64,000 nt of DNA from Climacium dendroides (taxonomy: Eukaryota > Streptophyta > Bryopsida > Hypnales > Climaciaceae), in assembly GCA_950106755.1 (NCBI GenBank), contig OX467092.1, positions 26,178,582 through 26,242,581 on the forward strand, given 5' to 3'. Both the position numbers and the translations under genes were made by a program. Under the pieces are notes generated by a model. That model had not been told where the DNA came from and did not search any database. It saw only the letters and a list, made by a program, of their open reading frames with translations. Of the stretch, positions 55,077 through 64,000 are shown in pieces. Position 1 is the first letter of the stretch; each line of letters starts with the position of its first letter.

Positions 55077-55275
55077 TTTGACATTTGTGGATAGGAGATC
55101 CACCAACGGCTACATGTTTATGCTTGGAATGGATACCATTTCATGGAGTTCAAAGTGGCAGCCCACCATAGTAGAGGAAGTGGTGATTGAGCTCAAGTAT
55201 GTGCCTACCCAAGCTATGGTGGCTGATGTGTTTACCAAGGCCCTTGGGAAGCCACAACACCAAAAACTTGATTGA
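55036..55275 (+). pseudogene. B2 RT/RNase H remnant
   Basis: Same triple-deletion remnant as at 34376-34137: MYTMVATRADLTF joined to DRRSTNGYMF and to QPTIVEEVVIELKY. Overlaps the end of the 876-codon frame in a different phase. Confidence 0.85.
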
Positions 55276-55989
55276 GAAGATGGGCCATGGAGCCTTTGAC
55301 CACTCTCAAAGTGGGAGTGTTGAAGATCAAGTACATATTGTTGACTAACATGTACATATTAGTGTTGACCATGTACATTCAGCCCTAGGTGTAGCATTAG
55401 ACACTAGGTTAGTCTTAGAGTCCATTGGGTATTGCTCCTAGTCAAAGGCAGCCCATGAAAGGTAGTTATCCCACATGGTTTGTGGATAACTAGTGAAAGG
55501 CTTCTAGCTTAAGTTCAGCCCACTCATGTGGCTTGGTATCTTCCTACCATCTAAGTAAAGCCTTTCTTCATTCATTACTTTGTAATCTCAATAGTATCCT
55601 CCTACCATCTAAGTAAAGCCTTTCTTCATTCATTACTTTGTAATCTCAATAGGTTATGGGCCCACGCACTTGGAGTTGCGTTTGAAGGAATAGTTCAAAT
55701 CATTTGGAGGAGATCTTGGAGCTTGGAGGAGCAATCAGCCTTGTGTGTATTTTTCACCTACAAACCATATGGTGTGAGTAAAATTGTCAAAAACTTGGAG
55801 TGCATTTTAAAAAAAAAAAAAGGAGTTTTGTTTCTTTTCTCATTGGCTGGTTTGTGAGGTTTTGAGTACATTTTGGTGGAGACATTGCTTATGGTAGTAA
55901 TCAGACCTAGTAAGGGCTGGTTGCATGCTCCTAGTTTGAGTTTGCACTTAGAAGTGTGCATTGAAAGCCATTTGAGGCTAATTGTGCAC

Positions 55990-56370
55990 TTGGGTGCATT
56001 GTGGAGTGAGATTGTGCCAATTGCACTTTAGTGAGAGTCTTTTAAGGCTGATTGTGCACTTGGGTGCATTGTGGAGTGAGATTGTGCCAATTGCACTTTA
56101 GTGGGAGTCCTTTGTGGTTGATTTTGCACTTTGGTGCATTGTTGAGTATGATTGTGTTTATTGCAATCTAGTGAGAGTCCATTGTAAGTCTTAGAAGCAT
56201 GTTTGGGATGCTTGAGGCGTTTGCCATCCATTGAGGGCTGAATTGTGCCCTTGTGAGTGAGTGAGGCCATTTGGTGGACTTTGTGAATCCAAGAGGGCTG
56301 ATTTGGGCCCTTGTGAGTGAGTGAAGCCAATTAATGGGTTTTGTGAACCCTAGAGGGCTGATTTGTGCCC
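55990..56370 (+). repeat. Tandem repeats in the B leader
   Basis: Two ~70-bp units with GTGCACTTGGGTGCATTGTG are nearly identical (from ~55983 and ~56049), and a third is diverged. Three ~60-bp units built on GAGGGCTGATTTGTGCCCTT follow. The reverse complement of the same array occurs in the minus-strand B copies. Confidence 0.8.
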
Positions 56371-56824
56371 TTGTGAGCATTGTGGAGCCAATTGGGGTTC
56401 TTTGTTGGCTTGGTGATCCAACTAGGGTTGTTGGAGGTCATTGTGGTTTTTGAGGTGCTCATTGTGAGTAGTAGCTTCCATCTAGGGCTGATTGGAGGTC
56501 TTGAGCTGCTTGGAGAGTGGAGTACCCTATTTGTGTGGGGAATTGTGAGTTTTCTTGTTGGTTTGAGGTAGATTCAGCCCATGAAGTCCATGTGGTGGCT
56601 TTGAGCTTCATTAGGGTTTGAATTGGTGTGGAGAGGAGGTGATGCACTTGGAGGAGTGTTTTGGTCGTCCATAGAGTGTGAAGGATCTTTGGAGGTGCTT
56701 GGGAGGGCTGATTGGTGCCAATTCAGCCCAATTGGCTTCCAAGGGATTGTTTGGAGGCTGAATTGAGTTTGTCAACTCTTGGAGACACTTGGGGGGGCTA
56801 CCAACAAGTGGGAGGTGCTTCATC

Positions 56825-59560
56825 ATGGCATCAAGTGGAGGAGAAGGCGTGCGCATCATTGACAAGTTCAATGGGGAGAACTTTGGCATGTGGAAGTTCA
56901 AGATGGAGATGATTCTTGCGGAGAAGGACTTGTGGGAGGTGGTGGATGGGAGTGAGGAGCCTCCAAGTGAAGATGCTGATCCAAAGACCAAGAAGGCATT
57001 TGAGAGGAAGGAGAAGAAGGCCTTTGCTCTCATTGCCATCAACCTCGTGGACCGGCAAATTGCACACATTCGCCATTGCAAGGGACCAGCCCAAGCATGG
57101 ACCACCCTTTGCAACATCCATGAGACCAAGAGCCTCTCCAACATCCTTTTTCTCCGGCGCAAGTTCTTCACTAGCAACATGCAAGAGGAGGATGACTTGT
57201 TGGATCATGTCAACAAGATCAAGGCCCTTGCGGATGAGTTGGCTTGTTTGGAGGCACCCGTGACGGATGGAGATGTGGTGATGACCTTGTTGGAGAGCTT
57301 GCCACCGTCTTATGAGTTCCTCATCACCGCATTGGAGACAAGGCCTATGAAGGAGCTGACCATGGAGTTTGTGACGGCCCGCTTGATGCATGAGGTGACC
57401 AAGCGCAAGGAGAATGAGTCCCAAGGAGATGGATCAGCCCTTGTCTCTAGACATGGCAAAGGGGTCAACACCAAGGTCTTCAAGGAGACAAGGACATGCT
57501 TCAAGTGTGGCAAATCAGGCCACATTGCTAAGCATTGTAAGGGCAGCCAAGCCAAAGGCAAGGAGAGTGCACACCAAGCCTCCAAAGAGGAGGAGGAGGA
57601 GGAATTTGCTTTTGCCACCCATGGAGGAGAGGAGAAGGCCAACATGTTTACTTGGATAGTGGACTCGGGGGCCACTCAACACATGACCAGCCATAGAGAT
57701 GCCTTCCACACCTATCAACCCATTTCGGGGAAGAAGATTTATTTGGGAGACAATGGTGTGGTGGAGGCCCTTGGCATGGGGTTGATCCTTGTGGAGGTGC
57801 AAGTGAAGGGGGAGACCAAGAGGATCAGAATTCAAGAGGCACTCCATGTGCCCAAGTTGCATGCCAACTTGCTTTCGGGGAGCAAATTGTGTTTGGGAGG
57901 TTTGAAAGTGCATTTCAACAATGTGGGGTGTGTTGTGAGGGCACCAAGTGGAGTTTTGATTGCATCAGCCCCTCGTGAGGGCAACTTGTACCTCCTCCAC
58001 TTCACCAAGGTGAATGGCACCTCCCGAGCATGTGTTGCCCAAGGATCAGCTCATGGAGACCTTGTGGAGCTTTGGCATAGGAGGCTTGGGCACTTGAATG
58101 TGAAGAGCATGAAGAGCCTCCAACACATTGTGAAGGGGCTGAACCTCTCTTCTTGCAAGCATGATTGGAGTTCTAGGGTGTGCAAGGGGTGCATTGAGGG
58201 CAAACAAGCAAGGCAGCTCTTCCCCAAGGATGGGGCAACAAGGGCCAGCAAGCCATTGGAGCTTGTGCATTCCGATGTGTGCGGACCAATGAAGACCACC
58301 ACCATAGGAGGAGCAAGGTATTTTTTGACATTTATTGATGATTTCTCCCGCAAGGTGTGGGTGTACATGCTGAAGTGCAAGAGTGAGGTGTTTGGGCGTT
58401 TTGAGACTTGGAAGGCCCTTGTGGAGGCCCAATCTAATTGCAAGGTGAAGGTGCTGCGGTCGGATAATGGAGGGGAGTATGTGTCCAAGGCCTTTGAGGA
58501 GTACTTGAAGGCCCATGGCATTGAGCACCATACATCAGCACCTTACACTCCTCAACAAAACGGCGTAGCGGAGCGTGCCAACTGCACCATTGTGGAGATG
58601 GCAAGGTCCATGATTCATGCCCAAGGGTTGAAGTTTAAGCTTTGGGGTGAGGCAGTGTCCACAGCGGTTTATACAAGGAACCGGTGCCCCACCCAAGCCT
58701 TGACAAGCATGACACCCCAAGAAGCTTGGAGTGGGATTAGGCCTCATGTGTCTCACATGCGCATCTTTGGGTGCATTGCCTATGCCTTGGTTCCAAGTGC
58801 CAAGAGGACCAAGTTGGATGCTAAGGGCATCAAGTGTCTTTTCCTTGGTTATTGTGAGGGAACCAAGGCTTATAGGCTGATGTGTGTGGAGAGCAAGGCC
58901 ATCATCAAGAGTCGAGATGTGACCTTCTTGGAGGATGGAGGTGCTGATCCTAAGCTCTTGGAGATGAGCCCAAGTGGGAGCAATGGAGGACCAGCCCAAA
59001 AGGTGGGCACAACTCTAAGAGTGCACATAGAAGATGAAGGAGATGAAGATGAAGAGCAAGGAGAGGATGATGAAGACTTGGTGGAGCCCAAGAAGAAGGT
59101 GGCCACACCCCAAGTGAAGAAATCAGCAATTCCTTCTCCAAGCACTTCACCAAGGGAGCAAGGGCATGATCAGCCCTTGGTAGAGCAAGATCAGCCCTTG
59201 GAAGAACAAGATCAGCCCATGGAGGAGCCCCGTTATCCCACAAGGACCCGCAAGCCCCTTGGAGATTGGTGGTTGAATCACATTCTTCCCCCACAACACG
59301 AAGATCAAGCCAATGTGGCTTTCCTTGGAGATCCATCTACACTTGGAGAGGTGTTGCATTGTGAAGATGCAAGCAAGTGGGAGTTGGCCATGCAAGAGGA
59401 GTATAATGCCCTCATTGCCAAGGAGACATGGGAACTTGCTGCCCTCCCTTCCAAGAGATCAAGTGTGGGTTGTAAGTGGGTTTTCTCCACTGAAAGGGAT
59501 GCTTTGGGCCACATTGTGAGGTACAAGGCAAGGTTGGTTGCAAGGGGTGGACTTCAATGA
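56825..59560 (+). pseudogene. B1 gag-pol, first part (Gag to RT start)
   Basis: Open from ATG 56825 through Gag, knuckle CFKCGKSGHIAKHC and protease DSGAT. Integrase follows with HSDVCGPM and SDNGGEY; NGVAERANCT has Arg changed to Cys. The linker and the first RT residues VGCKWVFSTERDALGHIVRY complete it. Relative to family A, about 19 nt between two AAGGGGT repeats are missing near 59545. This shifts the frame and ends it at 59560. Confidence 0.88.
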
Positions 59561-60357
59561 GACCTTTGCCCCCGTTGCTAAGTTTAGCACCATTAGGTGC
59601 ATTGTGAGTATTGGGGCAGCCATGGACTTGGAGATGCACCAAATGGATGTGAAGACGGCTTTTCTCAACCCCAAGCTTGAGGAGGTCATCTACATGGATC
59701 AGCCCCAAGGCTTTGTGCAAGAAGGCCAAGGGCATCTCAAGTGCAAGTTGAAGAAGGCACTTCCCGGGTTGAAGCAATCGGGGAGAGCTTGGTATAGGGA
59801 TATTGATGCCATGTTTGCAAGGAAGGGCTTCCAAAGAGGCTATGCTGATCACTCTTTGTACACCATGCAAAGTTGTGAGCATTTGGTGATTGTGATCCTC
59901 TATGTGGACGATCTGATCCTCCTTGCAAGTAGCATGACCAAGATGCTTCAAGTGAAGGATATGCTCAAGAAGGAGTATGAGATGACGGATCTTGGAGAGT
60001 TGAAGTATTGCCTTGGAGTGGAGTTCAAGAGGGATAGGGCTGCCCGCACCATCACCATGAGCCAACGCAAGTACCTTGAAGAAATTCTCAAGCGCTTCAA
60101 CATGGAGGAGTGCAAAGCCATAGGTACACCACTTGACACTCATGGGAAGTTGCCCAAGCTCACGGATGTTGAATTTGAAGACGTGAGGGCTGAAATGCAA
60201 GGTGTGCCTTACAAGGCAGCGGTGGGTTGCCTCATGTATGCCATGGTAGCCACAAGGCCTGATTTGGCCTTTCCGGTGAGTGTGGTGAGTCAACACACGT
60301 CCAAGTATGGCCCCAAGCATTGGGCTGCGGTCAAGAGGGTGATGAGGTACCTTCAAG
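59556..60357 (+). pseudogene. B1 reverse transcriptase
   Basis: The next frame carries FNETFAPVAKFSTIRC, DQPQGFVQEGQGHLKCKL and the active site YVDDLILL. It goes on through MYAMVATRPDLAF to RVMRYLQ. A second deletion just after RVMRYLQ removes the join to RNase H. Catalytic residues are intact. Confidence 0.88.
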
Positions 60358-60939
60358 TTGCAACTTGGGGGGGCCAATGTGAGTTTGCATGGCTTTTGTG
60401 ATGCGGATTGGGCGGGCGATGAGGCGGATAGGAGATCCACCACCGGTTACGTGTTTATGCTTGGATTGGGTGCCATTACTTGGAATTCCAAGAGGCAGCC
60501 CACCATAGCTCTTTCTACAACGGAGGCGGAGTACATGGCCATGAGCCAATGCACCAAGGAGGCCATTTGGCTAAGGCAACTCTTGGCTGATGTTGGCCTT
60601 GTCCAAGAGGGCAGCACACCAATTGGGTGTGACAATCAAGGGGCCATTGCTTTGGCCAAGAATCCCACCCACTACTCTCGGACGAAGCACATTGATGTGC
60701 AACACCATTTCATTCGTGAACGAGTGGAGGCTGAGGTGATTGAGCTCAAATATGTGCCTACCCAAGCTATGGTTGCTGATGTGCTGACCAAGGCCCTTGG
60801 GAAGCCACAACACCAAAACTTGATTGGGAAGATGGGCCTTGGAGCCTTTGACCACTCTCAAAGTGGGAGTGTTGAAGAACATGTACATATTAGTGTAGAC
60901 TATGTACATTCAGCCCTAGGAGTAGCATTAGACTCTTAG
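60358..60939 (+). pseudogene. B1 RNase H and pol C-terminus
   Basis: Reads [41 protein letters not shown] and [12 protein letters not shown], all RNase H hallmarks. It then has the tail [16 protein letters not shown]. The frame runs 70 bp into the 3' LTR before its stop. It is separated from the RT frame by a small deletion. Confidence 0.88.
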
Positions 60940-61123
60940 TTAGACTTAGAGTCTCTTGGGTATTGCTTGTAGTCAAAGGCAGCCCATTGAGGTTAGTTAT
61001 CCCATGATGTATGTGGATAACTATGAAAGGATTCTACCTTATGTTCAACCCACTCATGGGGTTTGATATTCTCCTACCATCTAAGTAAAGCCTTTCTTCA
61101 TTCATTACTTTGTAATCTCAATA
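60870..61123 (+). repeat. B1 3' LTR
   Basis: 254 bp from TGTTGAAGAACATGTACA to TTTGTAATCTCAATA. It is preceded by the polypurine tract AAAGTGGGAG and followed directly by the interior of a B2 LTR in opposite orientation. Confidence 0.93.
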
Positions 61124-64000
61124 CTTTCATGGGCTGCCTTTGACTATGAGCAATACCCAATGGACTCTAAGACTAACCTAGTGTCTAATGCTACACCTAG
61201 GTCTGAATGTACATGGTCAACACTAATATGTACATGTTAGTCAACAATATGTACTTGATCTTCAACACTCCCACTTTGAGAGTGGTCAAAGGCTCCATGG
61301 CCCATCTTCTCAATCAAGTTTTTGGTGTTGTGGCTTCCCAAGGGCCTTGGTGAACACATCAGCCACCATAGCTTGGGTAGGCACATACTTGAGCTCAATC
61401 ACCACTTCCTCTACTATGGTGGGCTGCCACTTTGAACTCCATGAAATGGTATCCATTCCAAGCATAAACATGTAGCCGCTGGTGGATCTCCTATCCACAA
61501 ATGTCAAATCAGCCCTTCTTGCCACCATGGCATACATCAACCAACCCATCGCTACCTTGTACCTCCTCTTGCATGGCCAACTCCCACTTGCTTGAATCTC
61601 TCCAACACATCACCTTTCGAAGTGAAGATGGATCTCCAACGAAAGCCACATTGGCTTGTTCTTCATGCTGTGGGGGGGGAATGTGATTCAGCCACCAATC
61701 TCCAAGGGGCTTGCGGGTCCTTGTTGGATAGCGTGGCTCCTCCATGGGCTGATCTTGCTCTTCCAAGGGCTGGTCTTGCTCTACCAAGGGCTGATCATGT
61801 TCTTGCTCCCTTGGTGAAGTGCTTGGAGAAGGAATTGCTGATATCTTCACTTGGGGTGTGCCCACCTTCTTCTTGGGCTCCACCAAGTCTTCATCTTCCC
61901 CTCCTTGCTCTTCATCTTCATCTCCTTCATCTCCTTCATCTTCTATGTGCACTCTTGGAGTTGTGCCCACCTTTTGGGCTGATCCTCCACTTCTCCCACT
62001 TGGGCTCATCTCCAAGAACTTAGGATCAGCACCTCCATCCTCCAAGAAGGTCACATCTCGACTCTTGATGATGGCCTTGCTCTCCACACACATCAGCCTA
62101 TAAGCCTTGGTTCCCTCACAATAACCAAGGAAAAGACACTTGATGCCCTTAGCATCCAACTTGGTCCTCTTGGCACTTGGAACCAAGGCTAGGCAATGCA
62201 CCCAAAGATGCGCATGTGAGACACATGAGGCCTAATCCCACTCCAAGCTTCTTGGGGTGTCATGCTTGTCAAGGCTTGGGTGGGGCACCGGTTCCTTGTA
62301 TAAACCGCTGTGGACACTGCCTCACCCCAAAGCTCAAACTTCAACCCTTGGGCATGAATCATGGACCTTGCCATCTCCACAATGGTGCGGTTGGCACGCT
62401 CCGCTACGCCGTTTTGTTGAGGAGTGTAAGGTGCTGATGTATGGTGCTCAATGCCATGGGCCTTCAAGTACTCCTCAAAGGCCTTGGACACATACTCCCC
62501 TCCATTATCCGACCGCAGCACCTTCACCTTGCAATCAGATTGGGCCTCCACAAGGGCCTTCCAAGTCTCAAAACGCCCAAACACCTCACTCTTGCACTTC
62601 AACATGTACACCCACACCTTGCGGGAGAAATCATCAATAAATGTCAAAAAATACCTTGCTCCTCCTATGCTGGTGGTCTTCATTGGTCCGCACACATCGG
62701 AATGCACAAGCTCCAATGGCTTGCTGGCCCTTGTTGCCCCATCCTTAGGGAAGGGTTGCCTTGCTTGTTTGTCCTCAATGCACCCCTTGTACACCATACA
62801 ACTCCAATCATGCTTGCAAGAAGAGAGGTTTAGCCCCTTCACAATGTGTTGGAGGCTCTTCATGCTCTTCACATTCAAGTGCCCAAGCCTCCTATGCCAA
62901 AGCTCCACAAGGTCTCCATGAGCTGATCCTTGGGCAACACATGCCAAAGAAGAGCCATTCACCTTGGTTAAGTGGAGGCGGTACAAATTGCCCTCACGAG
63001 GGGCTGATGCAATCAAAACTCCACTTGGTGCCCTAACAACACACCCCACCATGTTGAAATGCACTTTCAAACCTCCCAAACACAATTTGCTCCCCGAAAG
63101 CAAGTTGGCATGCAACTTGGCACATGGAGTGCCTCATGGATCTGAATCCTCTTGGTCTCCCCCTTCACTTGCACCTCCACAAGGATCAGCCCCATGCCAA
63201 GGGCCTCCACCACACCATTATCTCCCAAATAAATCTTCTTCCCCGAAATGGGTTGATAGGTGTGGAAGGCATCACGATGGCTGGTCATATGTTGAGTGGC
63301 CCCCGAATCCACTATCCAGGTAAACATATTGGCCTTCTCCCCTCCTCCATGAGTGGCAAAGGCGAAGTCCTCCTCCTCCTCCTCTTTGGAGGCTTGGTGT
63401 GCACTCTCCTTGTCTTTGCCTTGGCTGATCTTGCAATGCCTAACAATGTGGCCTGATTTGCCACACTTGAAGCATGTCCTTGTCTCCTTGAAGTCTTTGG
63501 TGTTGCCTTCTTTGCCATGTCTTGAAACAAGGGCTGATCCCTCTTCTTGGGACTCATTCTCCTTGCGCTTGGTCACCTCATGCATCAAGCGGGCCGTCAC
63601 AAACTCCATGGTCAGCTCCTTCATAGGCCTTGTCTCCAATGCGGTGATGAGGAACTCATAAGACGGTGGCAAGCTCTCCAACAAGGTCATCACCACATCT
63701 CCATCTGTCACGGGCGCCTCCAAGCAAGCCAACTCATCCGCAAGAGCCTTGATCTTGTTCACATGATCCAACAAGTCATCCTCCTCTTGCATGTTGCTAG
63801 TGAAGAACTTGCGCCGGAGAAAAAGGATGTTGGAGAGGCTCTTGGTCTCATGGATGTTGCAAAGGGTGGTCCAGGCTTGGGCTGGTCCCTTGCAATGGCG
63901 AATGTGAGCAATTTGCCGGTCCACAAGGTTGATGGCAATGAGAGCAAAGGCCTTCTTCTCCTTCCTCTCAAACGCCTTCTTGGTCTTTGGATCAGCATCT
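61124..64000 (-). mobile_element. B2 copia element (minus), running out of the window
   Basis: The LTR is partial (61124-61267), its outer part having been replaced by the B1 element. The B2-type RT/RNase H remnant (61549-61310) and Gag-protease-integrase region follow. It carries two single-base deletions near 62190 and 63117 that shift the frame. It continues beyond 64000 with Gag still open. Confidence 0.87.
61509..63998 (-). pseudogene. B2 Gag-protease-integrase with two frameshifts
   Basis: Three consecutive frames together span the Gag middle through the integrase linker. These are 63924 and beyond to 63067 (Gag, knuckle CFKCGKSGHIVRHC, DSGAT), 63115-62189 (integrase core with SDNGGEY and NGVAERANRT), and 62201-61509 (acidic linker to the B2 deletion point). 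Each junction is a one-base loss relative to intact copies. The Gag start lies outside the window. Confidence 0.85.

Larger units (their letters stand above)
52085..55593 (+). mobile_element. B2 copia element lacking its 5' LTR
   Basis: It starts abruptly in the leader (at GTGAGTAGTAGCTTCC) against gypsy sequence. It carries the intact 876-codon frame, the RT/RNase H remnant and a complete 276-bp 3' LTR (55318-55593). The next bases GTATCCTCC belong to another B LTR end, so its 3' end lies in, or was recombined with, the 5' LTR of the next element. Confidence 0.87.
55594..61123 (+). mobile_element. Nearly complete B1 copia element
   Basis: Only the last 58 bp of the 5' LTR remain (55594-55651), followed by the primer site (55652-55665), the leader (55666-56824) and gag-pol. 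The 3' LTR 60870-61123 (254 bp) is complete. The two frames are separated by small deletions, so this copy is probably dead. It is, however, the only B copy here with full RT and RNase H sequence, which makes it the best representative of the helper lineage. Confidence 0.9.

Noticed and set aside
59412..60443. Minus-strand open frame of 343 codons
   Set aside because: It is the shadow of the B1 reverse transcriptase on the opposite strand; similar antisense frames appear behind every copia copy.

Overview
The window reads as nuclear DNA of a land plant. The evidence is TTTAGGG-type (plant telomere-like) repeats, dense nested Ty1/copia LTR retrotransposons, a Ty3/gypsy relic, a hAT DNA transposon and CACTA-type MITEs. 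I cannot name the species; a bryophyte or other seedless plant is only a guess. I see no ordinary host housekeeping gene, rRNA, tRNA or CRISPR. Nearly everything is mobile DNA.

Layout. 1-2859: AT-rich spacer with a 39-bp tandem duplication, a degenerate ~20-bp repeat array and two palindromic MITEs (150 bp and 294 bp, each with a 3-bp target duplication). 2860-5524: broken copia LTRs, leaders and coding pieces, with one solo LTR. 5525-5960 and 21010-21339: the 5' LTR, primer site and leader of a copia element (called C here), split by a 15,041-bp hAT transposon at 5961-21001. That hAT has a 10-bp terminal inverted repeat, a perfect 8-bp target duplication, and a paralogous empty site at 28677-28939 in this same window. 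It carries a hAT transposase gene, a kinase-like gene and a coiled-coil gene. Each gene lies just downstream of a GC-rich block of GACGG motifs and a TATA-like box. All three reading frames carry one or a few lesions.

21340-45668: a nest of copia elements of related families. A has 272-bp LTRs, B1 has 254-bp LTRs, B2 has 276-bp LTRs, and C is a fourth. The youngest is a complete A element (38549-43823) with visually identical LTRs, a GGTAC duplication and an intact 1329-codon gag-pol. It sits in the leader of a B2 element (30971-44694, duplication GGATG), which in turn sits in the reverse transcriptase of an older A copy (30494-30970 and 44695-45668). 45669-52084: a decayed Ty3/gypsy element on the minus strand. 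52085-64000: three more B elements, the last running out of the window.

How the parts work together. A and B1 encode the full copia set (Gag, zinc knuckle, protease, integrase, reverse transcriptase, RNase H). B2 copies share the same internal deletions that remove nearly all of the reverse transcriptase and most of RNase H while keeping Gag-protease-integrase open. B2 is therefore probably copied in trans by B1- or A-type enzymes. All copia families share a primer site complementary to the anticodon region of initiator tRNA-Met, the half-tRNA type known from Drosophila copia, rather than to the tRNA 3' end.
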